From contig CALSCP010001704.1 in assembly GCA_943704425.1 (NCBI GenBank), positions 6,298 to 31,590 of the forward strand: a stretch of 25,293 nt of DNA. The letters are read 5' to 3'. Below are positions 15,315 through 25,043 of the stretch, piece after piece (the stretch's first letter is position 1; every line of letters starts with the position of its first letter). Both the position numbers and the translations under genes were made by a program. Source of the DNA: Ministeria vibrans ATCC 50519 (lineage: Eukaryota; Opisthokonta; Filasterea). Under the pieces are notes generated by a model. The model was given only the letters and a program-made list of their open reading frames with translations. It ran no database searches and was not told where the DNA came from.

Positions 15315-15570
15315 TTAGTCGTTCTTTTTGCCCTTCTTGCCCTTTGTGGGCTTTGGCACCTTGTTAGCACGCTCGGCGAGATCAAAGGCTTCGGCAAGCG
15401 TAGTAAAGTCAAGCAGACCGGGCACCACACGTCCACCCTCTGACTTGATCGGTCTGCGCGCAAGCTAAATGCACACAAGACACCGGTTTAGTAAACAACA
15501 CTACCCATGCCGAGGGGGGAGAACAGAGAAACCAAATAAGCACACACACACACATACACACACCACAAAG

Positions 15571-15644
<74 letters not shown>

Positions 15645-15962
15645 GCAACATACGATGTAGTCGTCGGCACCAAAGAGGAGAAACGTTGGAATCTCGCGCG
15701 ACGTCACGGCCGTGTTGATGCCATACTGTGCGGCGGCCGCAGGGGCCCGCGAGACGTCCACTTTGCCAAAGTGCAAATGATCCCGGGTGTACCTGAAGGA
15801 GAAAGAGAGAGGATCAGCGCTGAAAGAGGAGACAGACGCTGTTGGTACATTCGGGTGAGTTCGGCAAACACTGGTGCGACATCGGTGCAGAGGCCCGACC
15901 ATGGAGCGTAGAATTCAATAAGCCACATGTGACCCCTTGCAGAAGAAGAAGAAGAAGAAGAA

Positions 15963-16004
<42 letters not shown>

Positions 16005-16669
16005 GAGGAATAAGGAGAAGAAGAAAAGAAGAAGGGTGGGATTCTTAAGGGTGTTCGTGTTGCTTACTCTGGCAAAGATTTAAGTGTCGATTGCAGATCA
16101 GCAGCAGTGAAAAATCGAATATCCGAGTGGCCTTGGAACATGGGTTGGGGAATAAAGAAGAAGAGAGCTGGCGAGGGAGAGTTGGGAGGGGAGCGAGTGA
16201 GTGAGCGAGTGAGTGGGTGAGTGAGAGAGTGAGTGAGAGAGTGAGCGATTGCGTACCGACAACCAGCAGAGCATAAAGGGTGCCATAGACGGGACTGATC
16301 ACGTAGAAGAGTAGGGTAGAGGCCATTTTGAAGAAGGTGAAGGCGTTGCGCAGCACAGCCTCGAGCGTGACCGCTTTGCGAATACGAAGAATCGTCAGCA
16401 TGATCGCAAACATCAAGACATTGTACTCTTGCTAAAACACACAATAGCGTCACGGGGAGGGAGGGGAAAGAAGGAGGCGTCGCGCCTTCGTGTCTGTATG
16501 CGCGTACCGACTCGGAGCCGAGAGAACTGAGGTTGGGGAAGAGCGATGCGTTGGTGCTGGGCAGCGCACGCAGAATGAGGTAGAGGGGACTCACGACGGC
16601 GTTGATCACGTAGTACGGGCGCACTATCCTCTCTCGGAAGTCGCCGAGCGTGGTTGGGTAAGTCGCCAT
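15315..16669 (-). CDS. TMX2: TMX2, thioredoxin-related ER membrane protein, 6 exons
   Basis: Exons 16508-16669, 16257-16431, 16068-16167, 15849-15935, 15654-15792 and 15315-15464 give 270 residues. The N-terminus matches TMX2 (RPYYVINAVVSPLYLILRALP against human [21 protein letters not shown]), followed by further hydrophobic segments up to about residue 125. The thioredoxin-like domain starts near 146 with WLIEFYAPWSGLCTDVAP and continues through LHFGKVDVSR and a cis-proline region, REIPTFLLF. The active-site motif is Ser-Gly-Leu-Cys (159-162). TMX2 is known for an atypical SxxC motif (SNDC in human), so the missing first cysteine is a family trait rather than damage. The protein ends KKND, a KKxx-type ER retrieval signal like the human KKDK. 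TMX2 resides in the ER and ER-mitochondria contacts and is linked to redox and calcium control. Confidence 0.93.
15541..15643. repeat. (CA)n microsatellite in the last TMX2 intron
   Basis: CA/TG repeats cover about half of the 189-nt intron 15465-15653; 15573-15643 is an uninterrupted run of 71 nt. In the transcript this is a UG repeat starting about 10 nt after the donor GTATGTTGC. Confidence 0.97.
15941..16003. repeat. (AAG)n(AAT)n compound microsatellite in TMX2 intron 3
   Basis: AAG repeats pass directly into AAT repeats next to the 3' splice site of exon 4. On the sense strand this gives ATT and CTT repeats, the latter serving as the polypyrimidine tract. Confidence 0.95.
16190..16250. 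repeat. (GAGT)n-like tetranucleotide array in TMX2 intron 2
   Basis: Imperfect GAGT/GAGC units occupy most of the 89-nt intron 16168-16256. On the sense strand they read as CTCA/CTCG repeats leading to the acceptor. Confidence 0.9.
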
Positions 16670-16819
16670 GGTGTAACAAAAGTGTAAAGTTTAAAAGTTG
16701 TGACAGAGTGAGACAGACTGACAGTGTCAATGTGAAGTTGACTGTTGAATTTTTTCTGCAGAGATCATTTCAAAAGACAAAGATTAAGACATAAAATTTT
16801 AGTTAAAGGACTTAAAATC
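16670..16819. promoter_or_regulatory. Divergent promoter region, TMX2 / gamma-SNAP
   Basis: 150 nt separate the two start codons. The stretch carries TGACAG at 16701-16706 and GACTGACAGTGTC at 16716-16728; the 10-mer TGACAGTGTC within it also lies upstream of the LRR gene. No TATA box is clear. Confidence 0.5.
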
Positions 16820-18129
16820 ATGAACCAGATTGTTGCACAAGGAAAGAAGGATCTTGTCGAGGCTGAAAAGCTGTAAGAGAATACAAACCAAAAATATATA
16901 ATTATAATAAAACACACTCTTGAAAACATTTTCAGAATGCAAACGACATTTCTGAGGTGGAAACCCGACTTTGAAGGGGCCGCGAGGTTGTACGATAGTG
17001 CTGGTGCGACATTTAAGCGTGCCAAAGAGTGGGAGCTGATGCGAAACGCATACAAGCGCGCTGGTGAAGCGCACCAGAAGATTGCGACTCACGCGCAGGT
17101 ATGAAGCGGGCTTGCCCTGCAGCGCCCTGTGTGCCCGTGTGGGTGGGGTGGGTGGGCGGGGGCGGGTGGGCTTCGCTGCGTGGGGTGCCGCTCCGCTGCG
17201 TGGCAGTGCCACTCGTCCCATCCCATGCAAACGAAGCGAACGAACTCATCCTCCTTGCTTGTTTGTCTGAAGGGCGGCTACTCGGCCGGCATGTCGTTTG
17301 ACAATGCAGCAATGGCCTGCAAGAATCTTGGAAACGGCGAAGAGGCAGCGGGGCTGTGGAGCGAGGCTGCCATGCTGCTGCGTGTGCACGGCACGCCCGA
17401 CGCCGCCGGTGGCATGCTCGAGAAGGGCGCCAAGCTCATTGACCCGCTTGCCCCCGAGGCGGCCGTTGACTTGTTTTTGCAGGCCGCTGAGATTTACGAG
17501 ACGGAGAACCGCGAGCGACAGTCCGCCGACTGTTTCCGTCGCTCCATCACCATTTTGTCGCGACTGAAAAAGTTTGCCAAGGCCATCAAAGTGATGCGTC
17601 AGTGGATTGTGCACTTGGAGAAGCTCCAGCGCGAAGACCAGCGCAACAAACTGTTCCTGCAAATGGCTATCTGTCATGTGCTGATGGGGGACTCGGTGGG
17701 GGCGCTCAAGCTCAATAGCGAGTGTTTTGGGCAGAAGGGTTATGCGTCGTCGGCTGAAGCGGTCGTCGCCGAGCAACTCGTCGCGGCCGTTGACGATGCC
17801 GACCAGGACGCGTACGATGCCGTCGTCAAGAAGCAGGTCCTTGGATTTCTGGACAATCAGGTAACACGTGAAGCATGTACTGTCTCTTTATTCATATATG
17901 GTGTGTCCAGTTGTGTGCTCTTGCGCGTGCCCACAAAATGCCTGGTGGCAAACGTAAGACGGGCGGTAGCAGCCGCGGAAAGGACGCAGACCCGTCACGT
18001 GCAGCTCTGTTTGGATCCGCAACGACGACCACGACGACCACGACGACAGCAGCACCAGCAGCCACCTCATCGGGTGCAACGGCTGGCGCAGACGACGACG
18101 ACGACGAGGAGACCAATGATCTCTGCTAA
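16820..18129 (+). CDS. NAPG: Gamma-SNAP (NSF attachment protein gamma), 4 exons
   Basis: Exons 16820-16872, 16936-17098, 17273-17860 and 17911-18129 give 340 residues; human gamma-SNAP has 312. Landmarks shared with the gamma class are FLRWKPDFEGAARLYDSA (human FLKWKPDYDSAASEYGKA), HGTPDAAGGMLEKGAKLID and the extreme C-terminus ending in Leu-Cys. The helical TPR-like repeats run through about residue 268. SNAPs recruit the AAA ATPase NSF to SNARE complexes for disassembly after fusion; gamma-SNAP acts on a subset, notably in endosomal traffic. The C-terminal tail (exon 4) is longer and low in complexity: Lys/Gly, then a poly-Thr run from ACG/ACC codons, then Asp/Glu before NDLC. In alpha-SNAP the C-terminal leucine stimulates NSF, so the conserved end is likely functional. 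Confidence 0.93.
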
Positions 18130-18343
18130 TGACTTGTAACCGATGAACTATTTTTTTTTCTATTCATAACACATAAGCAAATACATTCCCCTTTCTTTTG
18201 CCACTCGCCATTAAAATTAATATTAACGAGCGCAAGAAAAAAAAAAAAAGGTTACAAAAATAAATATTATACAAATAAAATTCCAAACCATTCAACATAT
18301 TTTGCAATTTTGTTTTTTCCTGTGTTGATAACTCTCCTTCTTG
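18130..18343 (+). promoter_or_regulatory. Gamma-SNAP 3' UTR and SLC19 promoter
   Basis: An AT-rich stretch with AATAAA at 18259-18264 and 18274-18279, plausible poly(A) signals for gamma-SNAP. The SLC19 start codon follows only about 65 nt later, so its promoter must overlap this 3' UTR. Confidence 0.45.
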
Positions 18344-20168
18344 ATGGGGTTCAATAAGAAGAAATGGTCGGCGGCGCGCGTGGCCATGCTCCTTATATGC
18401 CTTTACGGCTTTTTCAAAGGTCTTCTGATCTTATCTTTGTGTCGTCTGCTGACTTCTCCTCTCTTCTCAGAGTTCAAGCCATCAGAGCCCTTTTTGAACC
18501 CATACCTTGTCACAGTGAAGGTATGCCATCTCGTGGTTCCCCACACGCGCACTGGTGCTCACTCTTTTTTTACACATTCCTCTTCAGAACTTTACGAATG
18601 TGGAGACGGAAAACGACATCTACCCGTACTGGACCTACAGCAACCTAATCTTCCTGGCCTTCATCGGCATTCTTGTGGAGTTCTCTCGCTACCGTCCTGT
18701 TCTCCTGCTTGAATCATTCTCCTACTTGGCCACCCGCATTTTACTCATTTGGGGCACGTCGTTGCTTTCCATGCAAATCATGCAGGTCAGTCGATTCACT
18801 GCTAAATAAGCATATAAATTAATTATATATAATATAATTATATGGATATATATGTGTGTGTGCCTGTCATACACGCGTCCAATTTGTTGATCATTTTGTG
18901 TTTGTTAGGTGTGCTATGGACTTGCTTCCGCGACGGACGTTGCCTACTTCTCCGTCGTTTACTTTCTCGTGCCTGAAGAACACTACCAGCGCGCAACAGG
19001 CTATGTGAATGCGGCCATTCTCTTTGGTCAGGCGAGCTCGGGCATTCTCGCGCAGATTCTCGTGTCGGCAGCCGGCATATCATACCTGGTGCTCAACTAC
19101 ATCTCGTTTGCCAGTGTCTGTCTGGCCCTGATCATCTCCATTGTTCTCATCGGCCTTCCCATCCAATCTCTCGAATGGGATCAGCGGCAAAGCACCACCA
19201 GCACGCTTGACGACACTCTCTTTGCCGTCGACAGCCAAGTGCCATACCGCGAACAGCGCGTGTGGCACGAAAACACCCTCATTGGCACGGACGGCGACGA
19301 ACACGACGACCTCAACTCCCTCAACGAAGCCGCCGACAATGCCGCCCTTGTGGCCAACCCACACGCCGACCCTCCAACACGCCCGTAACTGAACACCGAG
19401 AAAACCCAAAATGACTCGCACAATAATAATAATAATAATAATAATTAATTTTTTTCTAGGACTGTAAAAGAGTGGTTTGTGCAGCTGTGGACGGACATGC
19501 GAGAGTGCTACTCGGCAGGCGATGTGTTGTTCTGGGCACTGTGGCTTGTCATTGCCCTGGCACTCCACAATGTCATTGGTAACTTTGTGCAGAACCTGTG
19601 GTCCGAGATCCGTGGCGTGGGCCATGACCAGCCGCAGGACGTGTACAACGGCGCGGCCGAGGCCGTCAGCACCCTTGGCGGTGCAATGGCTGCCCTTGTT
19701 CCTGCCGCAACCAATCTGCACACGCGCTCGCCGCTCAACATGTACATGCTGCCGCTGGCGGGGCTCGTCATGAGCGCCTCCGTCATTGCCATGGCCCTCA
19801 GCAACACCTCATGGCTCGCGTACATCTGCTACTTCATCTACAAGAGTATGCTGTACCTCACAGCGACACTTGCGTCTGCCAAGGTCGCCGAGGCACTGCC
19901 CCAGAGCCGCTACGGCGCTGTCTTTGGCTACAACTCCTTCATTGGTATCGCCCTGGCAACTATCCTTACCGCTGCGCTCGGAAAGGGCGCCATCGACGCC
20001 CCACTCCGCACCCGCTTCCTCGTCTACGGCGGCGCCTTTGGCCTCACCGCTGTCGCCTATCTCTACATTATTGTCTACCGCTCCATCACCGCACGCAACC
20101 GCCGTCGCCAGCCCCGCCACATGAACACCGAAGCTTCTCAGCAGCTCCTCAATGCCATGGTCACCTAA
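18344..20168 (+). CDS. SLC19-family folate/thiamine carrier, 5 exons
   Basis: Exons 18344-18419, 18471-18520, 18588-18785, 18909-19384 and 19460-20168 give 502 residues, typical for the family. The first transmembrane helix and the following loop (LLICLYGFFKEFKPSEPFL, NPYLVTVKNFT) follow the reduced folate carrier pattern YGF..xxRPxExFxTPYLxGxxKNFT. RYRPVLLLESFSY, YQRATGYVNAA and LNYISFASV also align with SLC19A1-3. About 12 hydrophobic segments are visible, split by a hydrophilic central loop (about 275-335) that carries an intron. SLC19 carriers move folates or thiamine across the plasma membrane; the sequence alone does not tell me which substrate applies. The C-terminal tail is basic and short. 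The start ATG follows a TTG and gives a basic cytosolic N-terminus (MGFNKKKWSAAR) as expected. Confidence 0.92.
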
Positions 20169-20293
20169 CTCAAACCTGTCTTCATTCGTTCACGTCACAC
20201 AGTACAAAACAAATATGCAATCTGTTGTCTTTTGAAACTGTGCAGTACTATAGATTATAATTAATAATTATTTTAATATTATAGTATTACATT

Positions 20294-20309
20294 TTTATTA
20301 TACAATAAA
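20294..20309. terminator. Opposed poly(A) hexamers of SLC19 and CTC1
   Basis: AATAAA occurs on the plus strand at 20304-20309 (about 135 nt past the SLC19 stop) and on the minus strand at 20294-20299 (about 165 nt past the CTC1 stop). If both are used, the two 3' UTRs overlap. Confidence 0.4.
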
Positions 20310-20421
20310 CCAGCCATCTTTTATCGTAATACGACTACTAATACTTCTGGTCTGTCGACTGAAGGGCGAGCTTGTGCCAGCACGCGCGTGTTCGGCTGTG
20401 CGCACATTCAAGCTTTTTCAA
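20295..20421 (-). pseudogene. Decayed tandem copy of the CTC1 3' end
   Basis: On the minus strand, 20341-20421 resembles the last coding part of the CTC1 gene (20464-20575). Shared blocks are CTGTCGACTG, GAGCTT.TGCCAGCACG and GTTCGG.TG.GCGCA.ATTCAA, with two deletions in the outer copy. Similarity seems to continue into the flank (ATCGTAATA in both, and the TTATACA.AAT region). It lies just beyond the CTC1 stop, so it is a relic of a tandem duplication of roughly 120 nt and is not expected to be translated. Confidence 0.75.
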
Positions 20422-20463
20422 TGATGATTATACACAATCACAATAATCATCGTAATAGTATTA

Positions 20464-22492
20464 TTACTTCTTGGCTGTCGACTGGCGCAAAAGCGCGAGC
20501 TTGCGCCAGCACGACTGGACGACCGAGACCTCCTCGAGTTCGGTTGCGCGCAGATTCAACTTGGGCTGCTTCAGTGTCGTAAATGTTTGACGATCAATGC
20601 GTAGAGTCGCACGACCCAGTCGCCCACTCACAGCAGCACCGGTACCTATTGTGCTCTCCGAGGCATTGTAAGGGCGCACAAGGATATTAACGGGACGAGG
20701 GATGGCCGACTCGGCAAGAACTCGGCTGAGGAAGGCCTCGGCGGCCGTATGCGTGCTCGGCGTGTTCAGACGCGCCCGCCGTTGCTGTCGTGTCAACTCT
20801 TCAAAATGGTCTACACCCTGACACCCACCCAAGGAGCTCCATGACCACTTGAGACGTCCAAAGCGCAGCGAAAGATCTCGCAGCATGTGCAAGTCGGCGT
20901 CGGAGAGGTGCAGAGCTGCAAGAGCCGTAGCCGTCTTCTGGAAGAAGACATTTGCCTCGGCCGTAGAATCTTGTACCCCAATCGTTGTCTGACACACAAA
21001 GGTACGCTGGGCACCGCGACAAGCACCGATACACCCCGATTCAACCACATCACAAAAACAGCCGTTGCACTGCCACCACATGTTCACATCGACGGGAGAC
21101 GTCACCTCAACCCGCACACGACACGCACCAACCATCACCAGCGGACTCTCTTTTGCCGCACCACCACCACCACCGCTACCACCTCCTCCTCCTCCTCCTC
21201 CTCCTCCTCCTCCACCACCACCGTCACCACCACCACCGTCACCACCACCACCGTCACCACCTCCACCGTCACCACCTCCACCACTGCTACTACTGCTGTT
21301 GACTCCACGTCTCGCCTGCCCACCATACACCCGCAACAATTCCGTGTTTTCTAGCTGTGCCAACGGGACATTTGTTGCGCGCACCACCCGCATTGCATCG
21401 CTCGGCTGACTCGGCGCAAACTCAATGACGTCAATCCAGGTGCACGTGCTGGTAAAGCCACTCCACTGTCCCAATCGATGGTTCCACCGAATGCCAAGTC
21501 CATGCATCACCACCCTAAGTCGCAATATAGCGGTATGAAAAAAAAAGACGCATTATCATTATAATAAATTTTGCATACTCTTTCTTTTTAGGACACTTAC
21601 CTTGCACCTAGGAGGAGACCAGGTGAAAAAGCAACCCTGTACATGTCGCAGTAGATGTCAATGGAGAAGCGAGGATCGTCTGTGTCGGTCAGCGTCACAA
21701 GCAACCCATGACCGGCCACACCCGACCCAATGCCACGCTCAAGCTGCTCCGCTCTACTCACACGAAGCGGTTTGGGATTGGCAACGCGATACTGCCGTTG
21801 AGAGATAACACCACAAATGGACACAAGACGCTCAAAAACACGCGAAGCAGTGGCATGTTGGAGACGGTCGCGATGAAGCGACGCCTCCTTGACACCTTCG
21901 AGACGGGGCACTAACATGCCAAGCTGACGCACCATGACCTGTTCGACAACGTTGTGTACACTTTGCACAAGCTTAACCATCGACCGAGCGTGTACCACAC
22001 AACAAAGTCGACCAAGGCGTACACCCGAAAGCACATAGGTGTGCCCAGGACGCATCAGTGCAAACCAACGTGTCGCATCAAAGCGTACAGTGACTACCTT
22101 GCCCGGCGTGAGTCCACATCGACACACTCCACAACGCGAAGACATATGCTCACAGCCACACAAGAGTCCCGCTCGACACACAAAGTGCAAGTCGCTGCGC
22201 TCCTGCTTTTCACACAAGGATGGCGGCCACTTGGACATGAGCACCACTCGTACCGTGGTCTTCCGAGCGCACGACTTGCGCCGCATCCCCAAGCGATCCG
22301 AGGCGCCACCACCACCACCACCACTCACTTCGACATTCCTGTTCCTGTCCTTGTCCACCACATCTTCCACTTCTCCCTCTCCGTCCTCCACGTCACCATC
22401 AAAATCGTCATCGTCATCATCGTCCGCGTCCGCGTCATCTTCATGCTCCAGATCATTATTATTATTATTATTAAAATTATCATCATCATCAT

Positions 22493-22546
<54 letters not shown>

Positions 22547-24800
22547 TCACACCATCAGCAACATCATCCACAGCGCCGTCCACTGCATTCAAGAGACTCC
22601 CAATCACATCATTCAAATCGAGTTGCACATACTCAGCCGAGCACGTCCACCGCGACGCAACGCGTTTCTCATTGCTGTATTCATAGACAACGCGCCACGC
22701 ACCCACCACAATGACACTGCCCAGGTAGCGTTGCAGAAGACTTGGACGCGACGCATCATTTTCATAAGCATCGCGGCTATCCCGTGCACCACATGTGACC
22801 AACACGGAGCCAGTAGCCTCCGCCAGATACAAGCGACCCTCTTGATCGCATATGAGACGGGCAACGAGCGTGGCTGCCGTCGGGAACACATCGGCACTGT
22901 CGAGAGACACCGAAAACCACGTCGACGAGGCGTCTTCGTCGACAGCCAACGGCGGTTGATGGCGCTCGGGAAAGGCAGTGCGCACCCTCTGAAGCATTTC
23001 ATCGAGTGGGATTACACGAGGTGCGCTACTTAACGACAAGGGAGGGGACAAGAAGGCTTGCGTCGATGAAATGACGGTACACACATGTGGTACACGGCAA
23101 AACTCGACGTAGTGGCCTGCACCGCGTGACGAGGGCGCTACATTATACCCAAGTGAGGCACGATGTTCGTCATTAAGAGTCAGTGCACAATAGTGCCGAA
23201 CGACCGCGTCGATGCAGAGACCGCGTGACGAACGAATGTCAAGCAAACGACGAAGAGGCGCGGTGACGTCGTGAACGAGCCATGGGTAGCTGCTCAGCGA
23301 CACAGAGGCGGCAAGGTGGGCTGCTGGACGCATGCGAGCAACTCGCACTACTTGATCACCAGGCACTACTGCAGTCGAGAGCGAGAAGGCTTCAACAAAG
23401 ACGGAGGAGCGGGAACACAAGCCTAGTCCAGCAAAGGCACCATTGCGCCACAACAGATGCGCATCGCACACACGCACCGTCGCACCGTCTCGCCACGCAC
23501 GACAGTAAGAGGGCGAGTTGTAATAGGCCACATAGAGATATGTGTCATCGTCGAGAACAAGTACACTCGCATCGTTGTCTTCGACACAACGAAGAGTGCC
23601 ACGGTAGTCCACGGTCGAGTCACACGTCAGATCGCGACAGATGGTATCTCTCGAGACTCGTTCGTCATTGATTCCATCAGCGTCACCAGCGGCAATCAGC
23701 TCGACATCATCATCATCATTATCATCGTCATTATTATCGTCAACCTCCTCCTGGTTGTTGATAATGCTGTCGTCCTTCTCCTCGCTACGTTCAAGGCGTT
23801 CCACACGTGTCAGAGCACTAGTCTTGTAGATGATGAGGGGCTTCTCGTCTGGAGTCCCCACAGTCGCCTGCATTCGTTTGAGGCCATGTACGATCACACG
23901 TTCGTCGGGAAATAGAAAGTTTCTATACAACAGCGAGTCTGCCGCAGAATTTCCAGCAAACAATACATGCAGGCTTGTGAACGACGAGGTGGTGGTGCCC
24001 ACAGATGTGTCTCGGCTGTCGGCACGCCTGGAGACACGCAACTCCAGGAGAAAGTGTGCCGTGAAGGGGTCCTTCGACTCGATCAAACCCGACACGGCAC
24101 GTACCGTTCCAACCAACGACCGCATCCGCCCAAGTCCGGCTTGCCTATACATAGGGCATAAAAAAAAAAAGCTTAAAGACAAAGACAAAAGACAAAGCCG
24201 TAAGAATAGTGTGCGTTGTACGGTAGTTCGGTAGGGAGACGTGTCGGTGCAAAGGCAAGACGCCTACACTCGATATAGGCCCCACGGTAGTCACGAGGTT
24301 GACTGACAAAGGTGGTGATGGGTGTGGAGAGCATGGGGACGACGGTGAACTCGAGAAGAAGGCAAATGTTGCCGATGAGCAGAGGGGAAGCTGGCGAGCG
24401 ACCATCGCTCATTGTCGTGGAGGCAGCGAGTTCGCAAGGCACTGCAGTAGATGAGTCTGAGCAAAAGAGCGTGCCGCGTCGTTCGGAAAGAGGCCGGTGC
24501 GCGGGAGCACCATCGAGGCGCACAAGCAACGCGTTTTGTTGGGACGACGCGCCGAAACGACGTGGTTTAAACGCGCTCTGATTCACCACGTCGGCCAACT
24601 CGACAAACGCGAGGGGCCCTTCGAAGCCCTGTAGCAACGGAAGAAGCGCCTCGGCGGCTGTGTCGACATCTCGTTCGCCCAGTGCAGCCAAGCGACGCTC
24701 CAAGCCACTGAAAAAATCCAAACGAGTTATAATATTAAAAACCCCCCTGTTTCAACAACTGCAATCTGTGTTCTACACACCTGCGCAGCTGATCCTCCAT
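20464..24800 (-). CDS. CTC1: CTC1-like subunit of the CST telomere complex, 4 exons
   Basis: Exons 24781-24800, 24222-24707, 21601-24144 and 20464-21514 give 1366 residues; human CTC1 has 1217. The C-terminal half fits CTC1: a zinc-ribbon-like WWQCNGCFCDVVESGCIGAC (cysteines about 1167-1183) followed by QDSTAEANVFF parallels the human segment WRCSLC ... FLVEDGTAEAVV, and SPGLLLGARVVMHGLGI parallels the pre-OB-F linker LGLLPGA. The end, with IPRPVNILVRPYN ... FTTLKQPKLNLRATEL, also matches in layout. CTC1 is a large OB-fold scaffold that, with STN1 and TEN1, binds single-stranded telomeric DNA and recruits polymerase alpha-primase. The N-terminal half is divergent. Large inserts are an Asp/Asn tract (about 700-757) and a poly-Gly/Gly4Asp tract (about 1095-1136). 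A second Cys-rich patch (about 830) has no assigned role. Assignment rests on recognised motifs, not a search; another OB-fold protein is less likely. Confidence 0.78.
21150..21300 (-). repeat. 15-bp minisatellite and poly-Gly tract in CTC1
   Basis: On the plus strand CCT/CCA runs are followed by 15-nt units of the form ACCACC(A/T)CCACCGTC. Read on the minus strand they encode Gly-Gly-Gly-Gly-Asp repeats and then a long poly-Gly run, inserted ahead of the zinc-ribbon OB fold. Confidence 0.93.
22380..22550 (-). repeat. ATC/ATT coding microsatellite (Asp/Asn tract) in CTC1
   Basis: Trinucleotide repeats ATT (about 22456-22472) and ATC (about 22480-22543) lie in the open CTC1 frame and encode runs of Asn and Asp. 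The frame stays open through them, so this is a coding expansion and not an intron. Confidence 0.93.
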
Positions 24801-24989
24801 CAACCAAGAGACAATGGCAGAAAAAAATATATATATATCAGGAATTCAGGATTCAGGAGACAGTCCGAGTGACCTACGGAAAGTCGGTGTGGGAGTCTGA
24901 CAGTCAGTCGACGTTTGATCAGCCATTGAAAAGTAAAAACTTGTCACAGAGTCAAACAAATTTCCAACGACGTCTCTTGAGCAAAAAGA
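24801..24989. promoter_or_regulatory. Divergent promoter region, CTC1 / CCT2
   Basis: 189 nt between the two start codons. It contains a short (AT)n run at 24827-24838, a direct TCAGGA repeat near 24838-24858, and GTCTGACAGTCAGTC at 24895-24909, similar to motifs in the other promoter regions. The direction of each transcript is inferred from the coding exons. Confidence 0.45.
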
Positions 24990-25043
24990 ATGAACGTGTT
25001 GTCACAGAATGCACATGAGGAGCGTGGCGAGGAAGCTAGACTT
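24990..25043 (+). CDS. CCT2: Probable first exon of CCT2 (TCP-1 beta), partial
   Basis: An ATG at 24990 opens 18 codons (MNVLSQNAHEERGEEARL) that end at a near-perfect donor, CTT|GTAAGTGAG, in phase 0. The stretch resembles the N-terminus of the chaperonin beta subunit (human VNIFKAGADEERAETARL, followed there by TSFIGAIAIGDLVK). The next exon would have to encode that continuation and is not in the window, so the first intron is at least 250 nt. CCT2 is one of eight subunits of the cytosolic TRiC/CCT ring that folds actin and tubulin. The call rests on 18 residues plus the donor, so it is provisional. Confidence 0.55.

Noticed and set aside
15541-15643. Direct repeats that might suggest a CRISPR-like or satellite array
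   Set aside because: A plain CA dinucleotide microsatellite inside an intron, with no spacers.
15849-15935. Loss of the first active-site cysteine in TMX2 as a sign of a pseudogene
   Set aside because: TMX2 orthologues normally have an SxxC motif, and all exons are intact with consistent phases.
21954-23033. Plus-strand frame of 359 codons with poly-Ile
   Set aside because: Antisense of the large CTC1 exon, open only because of the ATC/ATT repeat.
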